This document shows, one piece after another, positions 15,447 through 24,372 of a stretch of DNA of 40,701 bases. The notes below the pieces were generated by a model. The model did not search any database. It saw only the letters and a list, made by a program, of their open reading frames with translations, and was not told the origin of the DNA. Positions within the stretch are counted from its first letter, which is position 1; the number at the start of each line of letters is the position of its first letter. Source of the DNA: Streptomyces sp. sk2.1 (GTDB taxonomy: Bacteria > Actinomycetota > Actinomycetes > Streptomycetales > Streptomycetaceae); the NCBI RefSeq assembly GCF_008120935.1, contig NZ_RDBO01000065.1, positions 120,506 to 161,206 of the forward strand, read 5' to 3'. A program made the position numbers and the translations under genes.

Positions 15447-17024
15447 TTGAGACGCACCGCAGTGCTCGGCCCGGCCGGCGCTCTGATCGCGGGCACACTC
15501 GTGGCGGGCGTGATGTCCGCGCCCGCGGCCACTGCCGAGAGCCGTCACCACCGTGGCTCCGAGGCCCGTGGCGTCGAGCTCGCCGCGGCCCGGGCAGCCA
15601 GGGCAGGCATCGACTGGAAGGACTGCCCGGCCGACTGGGGCATCGCCGCACCCATCCAGTGCGGCTGGGTGACCGTGCCGCTCGACTACGCCAGGCCCGA
15701 CGGCAAGAAGATCCGAATAGCCGTCGACCGGCACGTCAGCACCGGTACCCCCGACGAGCGCCAGGGAGCGCTGCTCTACAACCCGGGCGGCCCCGGCGGG
15801 TCGGGCATGGCGTTCCCCAAGCGCGTCGCCACCAAGAACCCGATCTGGGCGAACGCCGCGAAGGCCTACGACTTCGTGGGCTTCGACCCGCGGGGCGTCG
15901 GCCACTCCGCGCCGATCTCCTGCGTCGACCCGCAGGAGTACGTCAGCGCCCCCAAGGCCGACCCCGTGCCCGACTCCGAGGCCGACAAGCTCGCCCAGCG
16001 CAAACTCGCCGCCGAGTACGCGGCCGGCTGCGCCGAACGCAGCGGCGACATGCTGCCGCACATGACCACCCCCAACACCGCACGCGACATGGACGTCATC
16101 CGCGCCGCGCTCGGCGAGAAGAAGCTCAACTTCCTGGGCGTCTCCTACGGCACCTACCTGGGCGCGGTCTACGGCACGCTCTTCCCGGACCACGTCCGCC
16201 GCATGGTCGTCGACAGCGTCGTCAACCCGGCGAAGGACAACATCTGGTACCGGGCCAACCTCAACCAGGACATCGCCTTCCAGAAGCGCTGGGACGACTG
16301 GAAGGCCTGGGTCGCCCGCAACGACGCCGCCTTCCACATCGGCGACACCCCCGAGAAGGTCGAGCAGGAGTGGCTGAAGCTGCGCGCCGAGGCCAAGAAG
16401 AACCCGCTCGGCGGCGTCGTCGGCCCCGCCGAACTCATCGGCTTCTTCCAGCGGGCGCCCTACTACGACTCCACCTGGGTCTCCATCGCCCGCACCTGGA
16501 GCGACTACCGCAGCGGAAACACCCAGGCCCTGATCGACGCCGCCGGGCCGGACATGTCGGACATCGCGGGGAACATCTCCTCGGAGAACGGCAACGCCGT
16601 GTACACCGCGGTCGAGTGCGCGGACGCCAAGTGGCCCACCGACTGGCGCACCTGGGACCGTGACAACACCCGGCTGCACAAGGACTACCCGTTCATGACC
16701 TGGGCCAACGCCTGGATGAACCTGCCCTGCGCCACCTGGGGGGCCAAGCAGCAGACCCCGCTGAACGTGAAGACCCGCAAGGGCCTGCCGCCGGTGCTGA
16801 TCGTCCAGTCCGAGCGCGACGCCGCCACCCCGTACGAGGGCGCCGTCGAACTGCACCGGCGCTTCAAGGGCTCGCGGCTCATCACCGAGCGGGACGCCGG
16901 TTCGCACGGTGTCACCGGCATCACCAACCCCTGCGTCAACGAGCGGGTGGACACCTACCTGCTCACCGGCCGGACCGACCGCCGCGACGTGACGTGCGCC
17001 CCGCACGCCACGCCGAAGCCGTAA
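15447..17024 (+). CDS. Secreted tripeptidyl-aminopeptidase-like alpha/beta hydrolase
   Basis: A 525-residue secreted serine hydrolase of the SlpD/SlpE/Tap family (S33-type), which removes short peptides from protein N-termini outside the cell. The signal peptide RRTAVLGPAGALIAGTLVAGVMSAPAATA leads the protein. YNPGGPGGSG is the oxyanion region, GVSYGTYLGAVYG the nucleophile elbow, SERDAATPYEGA holds the catalytic Asp, and DAGSHGV the His. The TAP-like C-terminal domain ends with a conserved Cys pair region. TTG 15447 is chosen because GGGGG lies 7 bases before and the signal peptide starts there; GTG 15417 would add ten residues. Single-gene unit ending at a strong terminator. Confidence 0.88.
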   Translation: MRRTAVLGPAGALIAGTLVAGVMSAPAATAESRHHRGSEARGVELAAARAARAGIDWKDCPADWGIAAPIQCGWVTVPLDYARPDGKKIRIAVDRHVSTGTPDERQGALLYNPGGPGGSGMAFPKRVATKNPIWANAAKAYDFVGFDPRGVGHSAPISCVDPQEYVSAPKADPVPDSEADKLAQRKLAAEYAAGCAERSGDMLPHMTTPNTARDMDVIRAALGEKKLNFLGVSYGTYLGAVYGTLFPDHVRRMVVDSVVNPAKDNIWYRANLNQDIAFQKRWDDWKAWVARNDAAFHIGDTPEKVEQEWLKLRAEAKKNPLGGVVGPAELIGFFQRAPYYDSTWVSIARTWSDYRSGNTQALIDAAGPDMSDIAGNISSENGNAVYTAVECADAKWPTDWRTWDRDNTRLHKDYPFMTWANAWMNLPCATWGAKQQTPLNVKTRKGLPPVLIVQSERDAATPYEGAVELHRRFKGSRLITERDAGSHGVTGITNPCVNERVDTYLLTGRTDRRDVTCAPHATPKP

Positions 17025-17039
17025 CGGACCGCGGACACC

Positions 17040-17073
17040 GGCGCGGGCGGCCGCACCACCGGCCGCCCGCGCC
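17040..17073. terminator. Strong bidirectional terminator
   Basis: A perfect 14-bp GC stem (17040-17053 with 17060-17073) around the six-base loop CACCAC. It lies between the rightward protease gene (stop 17024) and the leftward epimerase gene (stop 17080) and probably ends both transcripts. Confidence 0.85.
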
Positions 17074-17079
17074 CCCTCC

Positions 17080-18129
17080 TCAGGCCTTCCGGTCGTAGGC
17101 CTCCAGCCAGGCGTCCTCCGGCGCGTAGTTGAACAGTTTCTTGCCGTAGGTCCGCAGCATGGCGGGGAACATCTCCGTCCAGTCCCCGTCCGCCAACTGC
17201 GCGGCGAGCCACTCGACGGTCTCCGGCAACGACTCCACGTAATCCGTCACGGGCCGGTACCCGAGTTCCCGCTCGGCGGCCGTCATGTCGTACACGATGG
17301 AGTGGGCGGAAGTCCACGGCGTCACGCCGACGAAGTCCTCCCCGGGCGCGCCCGCCATCAGCACCGTCTCGGTGCTCCGGCCGAGCACCGCGTCGATCGC
17401 CGTACCGATCTCGAGGACCGTCGGCGCCTGCGGGTCCCCGGCGTTGAGCACCCGCGAACCGGGCCGCAGGGCGGCGAGCCGGATCAGCTCCGCCAGGTTG
17501 GACACATGGACCGGGTGGAAGCGCGACCGCCCGTCGAAGGCGAGCACCCGCCGCGTCCGGCCGTCCAGCAGCCGCTTCACGAAGTACAGCTCGCGCGGTG
17601 TGCGGCAGTACGGCCCGTGGATCGCCCCGGCCCGCAGCAACGTCACCGGCAGCGCCTCCCCGGCCGCCAGCAGATCCCGCTCCAGCCGTATCTTCCGCGT
17701 CCCGTACGTCGCGTCCCCCGGCTCCACGGTGCGCTGCGACTCCGGGATCGGCACGGGGTAGCACGGGGAGCCGTCGGGCTCCTCCTGCGTGTCGAAGCTG
17801 CGGCCCCGGTCGTCCTCGTACACCGCACCGCTGGAGATGACCACCGCCGAACCGATCCGGTCGGCGAGACCGGTCAACTGCCCGGCGTGGTCCGCGCCGT
17901 ACGCCACCATGTCGACCAGTACGTCGCAGCCGTCGCCCAGTGCCGCCGCGAGCGCCCCCTCCTCGTTCCGGTCGAGTGCGACCGTGCGCACCGCGTCGTC
18001 CCACCGGTCGTCCCCGCCGCCGCCGCGCGAGGCGGCCGTCACCTCCCAGCCGTCCTCGACGAGCGCCCGCACGGCTACCCGCCCGATCTGTCCCGTCGCT
18101 CCCAGAACCCATGCGCTTCCCTTGGTCAT
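17080..18129 (-). CDS. NAD-dependent epimerase/dehydratase-family protein
   Basis: A 349-residue extended short-chain dehydrogenase. The N-terminal WVLGATGQIGRVAVRAL is the GxxGxxG dinucleotide-binding loop; VISSGAVYEDD and YGTRKIRLERDLL carry the Ser and the YxxxK catalytic residues. The C-terminal part (HPVHVSNLAELIRLAAL, VLNAGDPQAPTVLEIGTAID) is the substrate-binding region seen in atypical nucleotide-sugar epimerase-like proteins. Substrate cannot be told from sequence. ATG 18129 is the natural start. It lies 43 bp downstream of the acyltransferase gene on the same strand, so co-transcription is possible. Confidence 0.85.
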   Translation of the reverse strand: MTKGSAWVLGATGQIGRVAVRALVEDGWEVTAASRGGGGDDRWDDAVRTVALDRNEEGALAAALGDGCDVLVDMVAYGADHAGQLTGLADRIGSAVVISSGAVYEDDRGRSFDTQEEPDGSPCYPVPIPESQRTVEPGDATYGTRKIRLERDLLAAGEALPVTLLRAGAIHGPYCRTPRELYFVKRLLDGRTRRVLAFDGRSRFHPVHVSNLAELIRLAALRPGSRVLNAGDPQAPTVLEIGTAIDAVLGRSTETVLMAGAPGEDFVGVTPWTSAHSIVYDMTAAERELGYRPVTDYVESLPETVEWLAAQLADGDWTEMFPAMLRTYGKKLFNYAPEDAWLEAYDRKA

Positions 18130-18172
18130 GGCAAGGACGCTAGGCCGGGACCGCGGGCCGGGGCAGCGGAGT

Positions 18173-18913
18173 TCACCGAGCGCGGATCCGCCGTCGGCGT
18201 CGCAGTTTCGGGAACTTTTCCGACGGACCGGCCTGTTCGGCCTGCGCGGCCTTCACCTTGGCCGCGTACTCGTCGACGTACTCCTGCCCCGAAAGCCCCA
18301 GGATCGCGTACATGATCTCGTCGGTGACCGCCCGGACCGCCGCCTTCTGGTTCTCCAGGCCCGCGTAGCGGGAGAAGTCCAGTGGTTCGCCGAAGCGGAT
18401 GGTGACCCGCTTGATGCGCGGGATGGTCTGACCCGGCGGCTGGATCTCGAAGGTCCCCACCATCGCGCACGGCACCACCGGCACCTGCGCCTTGATCGCC
18501 ATGACGGCCACGCCCACCTTGCCCTTGTAGAGCCGGCCGTCGTGCGAACGGGTGCCCTCCGGGTAGATGCCCAGCAGCTCGCCCCGGCCCAGCACCTTGA
18601 GCCCTTCCCGGATGGCGGCCTGTCCGGCCTCCTTCCCCGAACGGTCCACCGGGATCTGCCCGATGCTGTGGAAGAAGGCGGCGGTCAGCCGTCCCTTCAG
18701 GCCCGGCCCGGTGAAGTACTCCGCCTTGGCGAGGAAGGTGATGCGCCGTCCGAGCATCGCGGGCATCAGGAAGTGGTCGGAGAACGACAGGTGGTTGCCG
18801 GCGATGATGGCCGCGCCGTCCTCCGGCACGTGCTCCAGGCCCTCGATCCTGGGGCGGAAGAACAACCGCAGAAGTGGTCCGATGACGACGTACTTGAGCA
18901 CGTAGTAGAACAC
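18173..18913 (-). CDS. Lysophospholipid acyltransferase (PlsC-like)
   Basis: A 246-residue membrane-associated acyltransferase that would acylate lysophosphatidate or a related glycerolipid. The family motifs are NHLSFSDHF (HX4D catalytic motif, about residues 40-48), GQIPVDRSGK, and IYPEGTRS with the acyl-acceptor-binding EGTR. The N-terminus (FYYVLKYVVIGPLLRLFF) is a membrane anchor; the C-terminus is a basic Lys/Arg tail. GTG 18913 is preferred because AGGAG lies 7 bases upstream and homologues start here. An ATG at 18946 would add MIQPKGPRSRP, which is encoded mostly by the terminal repeat of an inserted MITE-like element. Confidence 0.9.
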   Translation of the reverse strand: MFYYVLKYVVIGPLLRLFFRPRIEGLEHVPEDGAAIIAGNHLSFSDHFLMPAMLGRRITFLAKAEYFTGPGLKGRLTAAFFHSIGQIPVDRSGKEAGQAAIREGLKVLGRGELLGIYPEGTRSHDGRLYKGKVGVAVMAIKAQVPVVPCAMVGTFEIQPPGQTIPRIKRVTIRFGEPLDFSRYAGLENQKAAVRAVTDEIMYAILGLSGQEYVDEYAAKVKAAQAEQAGPSEKFPKLRRRRRIRAR

Positions 18914-18923
18914 AGGGCGGCTC

Positions 18924-19129
18924 CTAGGGCCTTTCGGTTGGATCATGCCGGGCTCGCGTGCCCCGGTACTTCCCCGAGCTCTCGGCTGCGCTCGGGCAGG
19001 GGAGACCCCATCGCTCGCCGCGTTGTCGTCACTCGCCAGGGCTCCGCCATTGTCTTCCTCCTCCGCCTTGCGATCGCACGTACCGGACCCCGCTCACTGA
19101 TCCGGCCTGATCCAAACGAAAGGCCCTAG
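18924..19129. mobile_element. 206-bp MITE-like element with 28-bp terminal inverted repeats
   Basis: Positions 18924-18951 and 19102-19129 are inverted copies matching at 26 of 28 bases; each starts CTAGGGCCTTTCG. The inside has no gene. The outer CTAG may be a 4-bp target duplication of the YTAR type used by IS5-family elements, or TA alone, but being palindromic it cannot be told from the repeat itself. I recall similar sequences scattered in Streptomyces genomes (recall, not checked). It stands 10 bp from the acyltransferase GTG, and its edge overlaps the AGGAG ribosome-binding site (18921-18925), so it has replaced the gene's native upstream region. Confidence 0.8.
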
Positions 19130-19325
19130 CACTGCCGGGTCGGCTCCAGGGCTGCATTCTGCCAGGGCGGTGAACGCCTCCCCGGAGGGTGGTCCCGGTA
19201 CAACTGCCGCCCCGGTCAACCGTGTTCGAAAAGGTGATGGCACGGCAGCGCCGCCGGGTCCGCGGTCCCGGGAGGGACCGGACGGGCCCGGCGGCGACCG
19301 GTCGGAGCCTGCGAAGGAGTCCCGC
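19130..19325. other. Short intergenic stretch after scoB
   Basis: Between the MITE-like element and the scoB stop I see no gene and no clear terminator. The sequence is GC-rich with several short GGTCC/GGACC pairings. Confidence 0.4.
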
Positions 19326-19985
19326 TCAGCGCACCGGTGCGGCGTCGAAGCCGTCCGGCACGGTCAGGTCCGCCGCCGTGGCGGCCCGGACCTCGTCGAC
19401 GGTGACGCCGGGGGCCAGTTCGGCCAGGACGAAGCCGTCCGGGGTGACGTCGACGACCGCGAGATCGGTGATCACCCGCTGCACGACGGCCCGGCCGGTG
19501 AGCGGCAGGGTGCATTCGGGCACGAGCTTCGGGCTGCCGTCCTTGGCGGTGTGCTCCATGAGGACGATGACCCGGCCCGCGCCGTGCACCAGGTCCATGG
19601 CACCGCCCATGCCCTTGACCATCTTGCCGGGGATCATCCAGTTGGCGAGGTCGCCCGAGGCGGAGACCTGCATGGCGCCCAGCACGGCCGCGTCGATGTG
19701 GCCGCCGCGGATCATGCCGAAGGACAGCGCGGAATCGAAGAAGGAGGCGCCGGGCAGGGTGGTGACGGTCTCCTTGCCGGCGTTGATGAGGTCGGCGTCG
19801 AGCTCGTCCTCGACCGGGTACGGGCCCACGCCCAGAATGCCGTTCTCGGACTGCAGCACCACCTCGATGCCGGACGGCAGGTGATTGGGGACGAGCGTGG
19901 GAAGGCCGATGCCGAGGTTGACGTAGCTGCCGTCGGTCAGTTCCCGGGCGGCCCGGGCCGCCATCTGCTCACGGGTGAGGGCCAT
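19326..19985 (-). CDS. scoB: 3-oxoacid CoA-transferase subunit B
   Basis: A 219-residue beta subunit of a family I CoA-transferase. It has the catalytic glutamate in [13 protein letters not shown], the N-terminal [17 protein letters not shown], and [40 protein letters not shown], which is typical of SCOT/PcaJ-type enzymes. The usual reaction is acetoacetate + succinyl-CoA to acetoacetyl-CoA + succinate. ATG 19985 is chosen with GGAGG eight bases upstream; a GTG at 19994 is too near that site. It begins one base after the scoA stop. Next to PHB depolymerase and hydroxybutyrate dehydrogenase genes, acetoacetate is the likeliest substrate; 3-oxoadipate is the alternative. Confidence 0.92.
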   Translation of the reverse strand: MALTREQMAARAARELTDGSYVNLGIGLPTLVPNHLPSGIEVVLQSENGILGVGPYPVEDELDADLINAGKETVTTLPGASFFDSALSFGMIRGGHIDAAVLGAMQVSASGDLANWMIPGKMVKGMGGAMDLVHGAGRVIVLMEHTAKDGSPKLVPECTLPLTGRAVVQRVITDLAVVDVTPDGFVLAELAPGVTVDEVRAATAADLTVPDGFDAAPVR

Positions 19986-19986
19986 G

Positions 19987-20763
19987 TCAGACACCTCCTT
20001 CCCGCCGGACGGTACGGCGTTCGACGCGCCGCTCGGCCGCGGGGTCGCCGGGATCCACGCGGACCACGCGCCGGACGAAGACGCCGGGGAGGTGGATCTC
20101 GTCCGGGTCGAGCTCGCCGGGTTCGACGAGCCGGTCCACCTCGGCGACGGTGATCCGGCCCGCCATGGCGGCCAGGGGGTTGAAGTTGCGCGCGGACGAG
20201 TGGAACACGAGGTTCCCGTGCCGGTCGCCGACCTCGGCGCGGACCAGCGCGAAGTCGGTGGTGATGCCGTGTTCGAGCAGATACGGGCGCCCGCCGAACT
20301 CCCTGGTCTCCTTGGCGGGCGAGGCCACGGCGACCGATCCGTCGGCGGCGTGCCGCCAGGGCAGCCCGCCCTCGCCGACCTGGGTGCCGGTGCCCGCCGG
20401 GGTGTAGAAGGCGGGGATGCCGGCGCCGCCGGCCCGCAGCCGCTCCGCCAGCGTTCCCTGCGGCACGAGTTCGACCTCCAGCTCCCCGCTCAGGTACTGG
20501 CGGGCGAATTCCTTGTTCTCCCCGACGTACGAACTCGTCATCCGGGAGATCTGCCCGCCGGCGAGCAGGATGCCGAGCCCCCAGTCGTCGACGCCGCAGT
20601 TGTTCGAGACGATGTGGAGGCCGCCCACCTCACGGCGCCGGAGGGCGTCGATCAGCGTGCCCGGTATGCCGCACAGACCGAAGCCGCCCACGGCGAGCGA
20701 GGCCCCGTCGGGGATGTCGGCCACCGCCTCCATCGCGCTCGCGACTGTCTTGTCCAGACCCAT
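19987..20763 (-). CDS. scoA: 3-oxoacid CoA-transferase subunit A
   Basis: A 258-residue alpha subunit. The CoA-binding loop is seen in [23 protein letters not shown], followed by [72 protein letters not shown] and [18 protein letters not shown], all characteristic of ScoA/PcaI. Start ATG 20763 is preceded by AAGGGA. It heads the scoAB pair and lies 227 bp downstream of the PHB depolymerase on the same strand. Together with that enzyme it would complete conversion of acetoacetate to acetoacetyl-CoA, which enters central metabolism by thiolysis. Confidence 0.92.
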   Translation of the reverse strand: MGLDKTVASAMEAVADIPDGASLAVGGFGLCGIPGTLIDALRRREVGGLHIVSNNCGVDDWGLGILLAGGQISRMTSSYVGENKEFARQYLSGELEVELVPQGTLAERLRAGGAGIPAFYTPAGTGTQVGEGGLPWRHAADGSVAVASPAKETREFGGRPYLLEHGITTDFALVRAEVGDRHGNLVFHSSARNFNPLAAMAGRITVAEVDRLVEPGELDPDEIHLPGVFVRRVVRVDPGDPAAERRVERRTVRREGGV

Positions 20764-20882
20764 ACGGTCCCTTTCCCTCGGGCAACCGGGATGACCTCGC
20801 AGGTCGGAGCCGGTGCCAGTACAACCGACGGGCAGTGAGCCTAGGAAGGCGTGCCGGGCGCGGCCATGGGTGCCAAACACAC

Positions 20883-20909
20883 TTCACCCCGGAGGGGGGT
20901 GTGGGTGAA
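20883..20909. promoter_or_regulatory. Inverted repeat upstream of scoA
   Basis: TTCACCC (20883-20889) and GGGTGAA (20903-20909) form a perfect 7-bp dyad, 120 bp before the scoA start and 82 bp after the PHB depolymerase stop (both minus strand). It may be an operator for scoAB or a terminator for the depolymerase transcript. Confidence 0.4.
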
Positions 20910-20990
20910 ACACTTGTCGAGGTGCATGACGGAGGCGCTGGTTCCGCCCGCGGCCCCGATGCGGAATCCGCCCGGGACCGCGGGTGGGGG

Positions 20991-22475
20991 TCAGGCGGGG
21001 CAGCCGGAGTCGGCGATCACGTAGTGGCCGGGCGAGGTCTGTTCGAGGGTGTGCACGACGGAGGTGTTCCACAGCCCCATGGCCTGGCCGGACCCCAGGG
21101 CGTAGGTGTACCCGCCGCTGTGGCGGGCGCGTCCGGCGACCGTGTGCGCGTAGTTGTCCGCCGTGTGGCACGTGGGCGTGAACCCGGTGGTGGTCGCGGT
21201 CACCGCGGCGGAGGCCGCGCCCCGCGCGCCCGAGGAGTCGACCGCGGCCACGGTGTAGCGGTACGCCGTGCCGGTGGCCAGACCGGTGTCGGTGTAGCCG
21301 GTCGACGTGGCGGTGCCCACCTTCGTGCCGTCGCGGTGGATGTCGTACGAGGCCGCGCCGGTGACCGCGTCCCAGCTCAGCGCGGCGGTGGTGTCGGTGG
21401 TCCCGGTGACGGTCACCCCGGTGGGGGCCGGCAGGGTCCCCGGGGACTCGCCGCCGCCGTCCAGCCCCCAGAACCGGGCGGTGCGGTAGCTGGAGCAGAT
21501 GGTGTCGAGGTAGTACGTGCCGGCGGTGCCGCACTGCTCGGCGCCGCTGCCGGGGTCGACCGCGAGCCCGTGGGCCATGCCCGCGACCGAGTAGACCTCG
21601 ACCGCGGGCGCGCCGGAGGCGTCGTCGTAGACGCTCAGCGTGGTGCCCCCGGCCAGTTCCTCGGTGCGGGAGGGGGTCTGCCCGATGCCCCACACGTCGG
21701 TCCACTGGTCGCGCAGCTCGGTGGCGTTGGCGGGCCGGACGGTGGTGTCGGCGGTGCCCTGCCAGATCGCCACCCGGGGCCAGGACGCGGTCCCGGCGGG
21801 AGCGGCGGACCGCACGAGGTCGCCCCACTGGCCGGGGGTCCTGTCGGCCGGGGCGTACATGCAGGTGTAGGCCGCGGCCACGCTGTTCGCGCAGTGCGCC
21901 GGCAGACCGGAGGCGATGGACCCCGCCGCGAAGACGTCGGGGTACGCGGCGAGCATGTTCGCGGTCATGCCGCCGCCCGCCGACAGGCCGGTGATGTACA
22001 CCCGGCCGGGGTCGCCGTCGTACCGGGCGACGGCCTCGTCGACCATCTGCTTGATCGACAGCGCCTCGCCCTGTCCGCGCGTGCTGTCGCCCGGCTCGAA
22101 CCAGTTGAAGCAGGAGTTGGCGTTGTTGGCGGCGCTCGTCTGCGGGAGGACCAGCGAGAAGCCGTAGCGGTCGGCGAACTCCGGCCAGCCCGAGTGGGTG
22201 TAGTAGTCGTTCGCGTTCTGGGTGCAGCCGTGCAGGGCGACCACGACGGGCGCCTCGGCCGGCAGCCCGTCGGGCGCGTACGCGTACATGGAGAGGTTGC
22301 CGGGGTCGGTGCCGAAACCGGTGATCTCGGTGAGGCCGGCGGCGGACGCCCGCGGGGCGACGGTCAGCAGACCCGCGGCGAGGGCCAGGGCGCCCGCCGC
22401 GACCGTGAGCAGGCGGCGGACACCTCCCGTGCGGCGGCTTCCCGTGGAGCGGTGCGGGGGGTTCGGCTGTCGCAT
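20991..22475 (-). CDS. Extracellular poly(3-hydroxybutyrate) depolymerase
   Basis: A 494-residue secreted enzyme degrading short-chain polyhydroxyalkanoate outside the cell. Order of domains: signal peptide (1-46, core LLTVAAGALALAAGLLTVA, cut near ASAA); catalytic alpha/beta-hydrolase domain with oxyanion His82 (LHGCTQN), lipase-box Ser165 (GLSAGGG), Asp243 (QGTADTT) and His302 (GMAHG); a fibronectin type III linker (about 348-430); and a C-terminal substrate-binding domain (about 435-494: CHTADNYAHTVAGRARHSGGYTYALGSGQAMGLWNTS). That last domain is the type found in PHB depolymerases, which separates this from feruloyl or acetylxylan esterases. His before Ser marks the type 1 catalytic domain. 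ATG 22475 follows AGGAGG by 8 bases. Confidence 0.9.
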   Translation of the reverse strand: MRQPNPPHRSTGSRRTGGVRRLLTVAAGALALAAGLLTVAPRASAAGLTEITGFGTDPGNLSMYAYAPDGLPAEAPVVVALHGCTQNANDYYTHSGWPEFADRYGFSLVLPQTSAANNANSCFNWFEPGDSTRGQGEALSIKQMVDEAVARYDGDPGRVYITGLSAGGGMTANMLAAYPDVFAAGSIASGLPAHCANSVAAAYTCMYAPADRTPGQWGDLVRSAAPAGTASWPRVAIWQGTADTTVRPANATELRDQWTDVWGIGQTPSRTEELAGGTTLSVYDDASGAPAVEVYSVAGMAHGLAVDPGSGAEQCGTAGTYYLDTICSSYRTARFWGLDGGGESPGTLPAPTGVTVTGTTDTTAALSWDAVTGAASYDIHRDGTKVGTATSTGYTDTGLATGTAYRYTVAAVDSSGARGAASAAVTATTTGFTPTCHTADNYAHTVAGRARHSGGYTYALGSGQAMGLWNTSVVHTLEQTSPGHYVIADSGCPA

Positions 22476-22865
22476 GTGGACTGCCTCCTGGGACGACGAG
22501 TACGTTCTCCGGGCCGGTACCGGGCGGGGCCGCCCGTCGGCGTGGCGCCCATCATCCGGGCGCCCGTGCCGGGGCCGGCATGGGCTCGGCAGCCAGGCTT
22601 GGCGGACCCCCTGTGTGACGGCCATCCATGGCCGCGTCCCCGAACAGGCGGTAGGACGGCGGTACGGGCGGCGCCTCCCGCCCGTGCGCCCGCCCAGATT
22701 TCCGACGGGGCGTCATCATCCCTCCTCCCCGGCCCTTCCGTACGGCCCGGGGTGGCGTCCCGCACCATCGCCGGGATCCTGACGGTGGTCCGCGGACCCA
22801 TGGAACCGGCCGAACCGGCGGCATAGCCTCCGCGCGTCCGACCACACGACCCCGGAGGCAGCCCG
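22476..22865. other. Divergent intergenic region of the PHB locus
   Basis: 390 bases between the leftward depolymerase and the rightward oligomer-hydrolase-like gene, with no supportable gene. It must hold promoters for both secreted enzymes, so it is the natural place for shared regulation. Only weak symmetry is visible (GCCCAT near 22550 and ATGGGC near 22580). TAGCCT (22824-22829) could be a -10 for the rightward gene. No regulator gene is nearby. Confidence 0.4.
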
Positions 22866-24314
22866 ATGCGCCGCTCCACCGATTCCCCGCCCCGCTTCTG
22901 GAAACGGGGCGCCCCGGCCGTACTCGCCCTGGCCGCCCTCGCGTTCACCCCCTCGGCGGCGACGGCCGACACCGGCCACCGCGAAGGCCGCTGCGTGAAC
23001 GCCGCACAACTGCGGGTCCCCGGCGCCGAGCGCCAACAGACCGCCTGCCTCGACGAGTTGACCACGGCCGGGACCGTCGCCTCGGGACACACCGACGAGG
23101 CCGACTGGGCCGGGCTGACCCCGAAGGACCTGCCCGTGCCCACCGGAGTACCCGGCACGCAGATCGACGGGTACTTCCCCGACACCTCCACCACCAACAC
23201 CAACCACGGCTGGAAGCACGACGCCCAGTTCGTCATCCGGCTGCCCGACAGGTGGAACGGCGGCCTCGTCGTGGCCGGCACCCCCGGCAACCGCGAGCAG
23301 TACGCCAACGACCGGGCCATCGCCGACTGGGTGCTCTCCCGCGGCTACGCCTACGCCGCCACGGACAAGGGCAACACCGGCCTCGCGTTCCACCGGGACG
23401 GAAAGGCGCCGGGCGACGCCCTGGCCGAGTGGAACGACCGGCTCACCCAGCTCACCCGGGCCGCCCGCGCCACGGTCGCCCAGCGCTACCACCGGCCGCC
23501 GGCCCGCACCCTGGTGACCGGGCTGTCGAACGCCGGCTACCTGGTGCGCTGGCAGCTGGAGAACCACCCCGAGCTCTACGACGGGGGAGTCGACTGGGAA
23601 GGCACCCTGTGGCGCTCCGACGGGCCCACGCTGCTGGACTTCCTGCCCGAGGCGATGCGCCACTACCCGGTGTACGCGGCCGGGGGCGAGGGCGCCGGGG
23701 CGGCCCGGGACGCCCTGCACGCCGCCGGCTACCCGGCGGGCTCGGAGTTCCTCTGGCCGTACCACCACCAGGTCTACTGGGACCTGACGCAGCGCATCTA
23801 CCGCGAGGAGGTCGACCCGGACTTCGACGGGGCACTCGAAGCGGGCACCCCGTACTGCGCGCCGGGGACACCGGCCTGTGACGCCGACTACGACTACTCG
23901 ACGCGCCCCGAGGAGGTGCGCCGGGCCGTGCGGAAGATCGGGCTCACCGGGCGCATCGGCAAACCGCTGATCACCGTGCACGGCACCCTCGACGTCCTGC
24001 TGCCGATCAGCCGGGACTCGGACGTCTACGCCCGCATGGTGAAGGAATCGGGCCGCGGTTTTCTGCACCGCTACTACCGCATCGAGGGCGGCACCCACAC
24101 CGACTCCCTGTTCGACGTCTTCCCGGACCGGCTGCGGCCGCTGACCCCCTGCCACCGCTCGGCGTTCACCGCGCTGGAGGGCTGGCTCACCGAGGGACGG
24201 CGGCCCCCCGCCTCCCGGACCGTGGCACGGCCCGCCGGGGCGGATGCCGCGACCCTCGTCAACGACTGTTCCCTCGGCGGACGGGGAACCGGCCGTCCCG
24301 CACCCCGGACCTGA
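22866..24314 (+). CDS. Secreted hydrolase, 3-hydroxybutyrate oligomer hydrolase-like
   Basis: A 482-residue secreted alpha/beta hydrolase. The signal peptide has core AVLALAALAF and a likely cut after TADT/ATA (about 34-36). Candidate catalytic residues are Ser221 in VTGLSNAGYLVRWQLE, Asp376 in VHGTLDVLLP and His411 in IEGGTHTDSLFD. GLSNAGY and the surrounding DWVLSRGYAYAATDKGNTG are seen in tannase/feruloyl-esterase-like proteins and in the hydroxybutyrate oligomer hydrolase family. Facing a PHB depolymerase gene and followed by hydroxybutyrate dehydrogenase, cleavage of dimers and trimers released from PHB is the best guess; an aromatic esterase is the alternative. Start ATG 22866 has GGAGG upstream. 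A stem-loop follows. Confidence 0.7.
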   Translation: MRRSTDSPPRFWKRGAPAVLALAALAFTPSAATADTGHREGRCVNAAQLRVPGAERQQTACLDELTTAGTVASGHTDEADWAGLTPKDLPVPTGVPGTQIDGYFPDTSTTNTNHGWKHDAQFVIRLPDRWNGGLVVAGTPGNREQYANDRAIADWVLSRGYAYAATDKGNTGLAFHRDGKAPGDALAEWNDRLTQLTRAARATVAQRYHRPPARTLVTGLSNAGYLVRWQLENHPELYDGGVDWEGTLWRSDGPTLLDFLPEAMRHYPVYAAGGEGAGAARDALHAAGYPAGSEFLWPYHHQVYWDLTQRIYREEVDPDFDGALEAGTPYCAPGTPACDADYDYSTRPEEVRRAVRKIGLTGRIGKPLITVHGTLDVLLPISRDSDVYARMVKESGRGFLHRYYRIEGGTHTDSLFDVFPDRLRPLTPCHRSAFTALEGWLTEGRRPPASRTVARPAGADAATLVNDCSLGGRGTGRPAPRT

Positions 24315-24345
24315 CCGGCACCACCGCACCGCCACCGCCCGACCC

Positions 24346-24372
24346 GGCCGGATCGCCCCTCGCGATCCGGCC
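24346..24372 (+). terminator. Stem-loop after oligomer-hydrolase-like gene
   Basis: GGCCGGATCGC (24346-24356), loop ccctc, GCGATCCGGCC (24362-24372): a perfect 11-bp stem 31 bases past the stop codon. A good terminator candidate. Confidence 0.75.

Noticed and set aside
18913..18946. ATG 18946 as start of the acyltransferase
   Set aside because: The extra residues come from the terminal repeat of the inserted element, and a good AGGAG precedes GTG 18913.
18924..19129. Active insertion sequence
   Set aside because: Only 206 bp with no transposase frame; it could be moved only in trans.
20835..22826. 663-codon frame opposite the PHB depolymerase
   Set aside because: Val/Gly/Arg-rich shadow; the minus strand encodes a full signal peptide, catalytic triad, Fn3 and binding domain.
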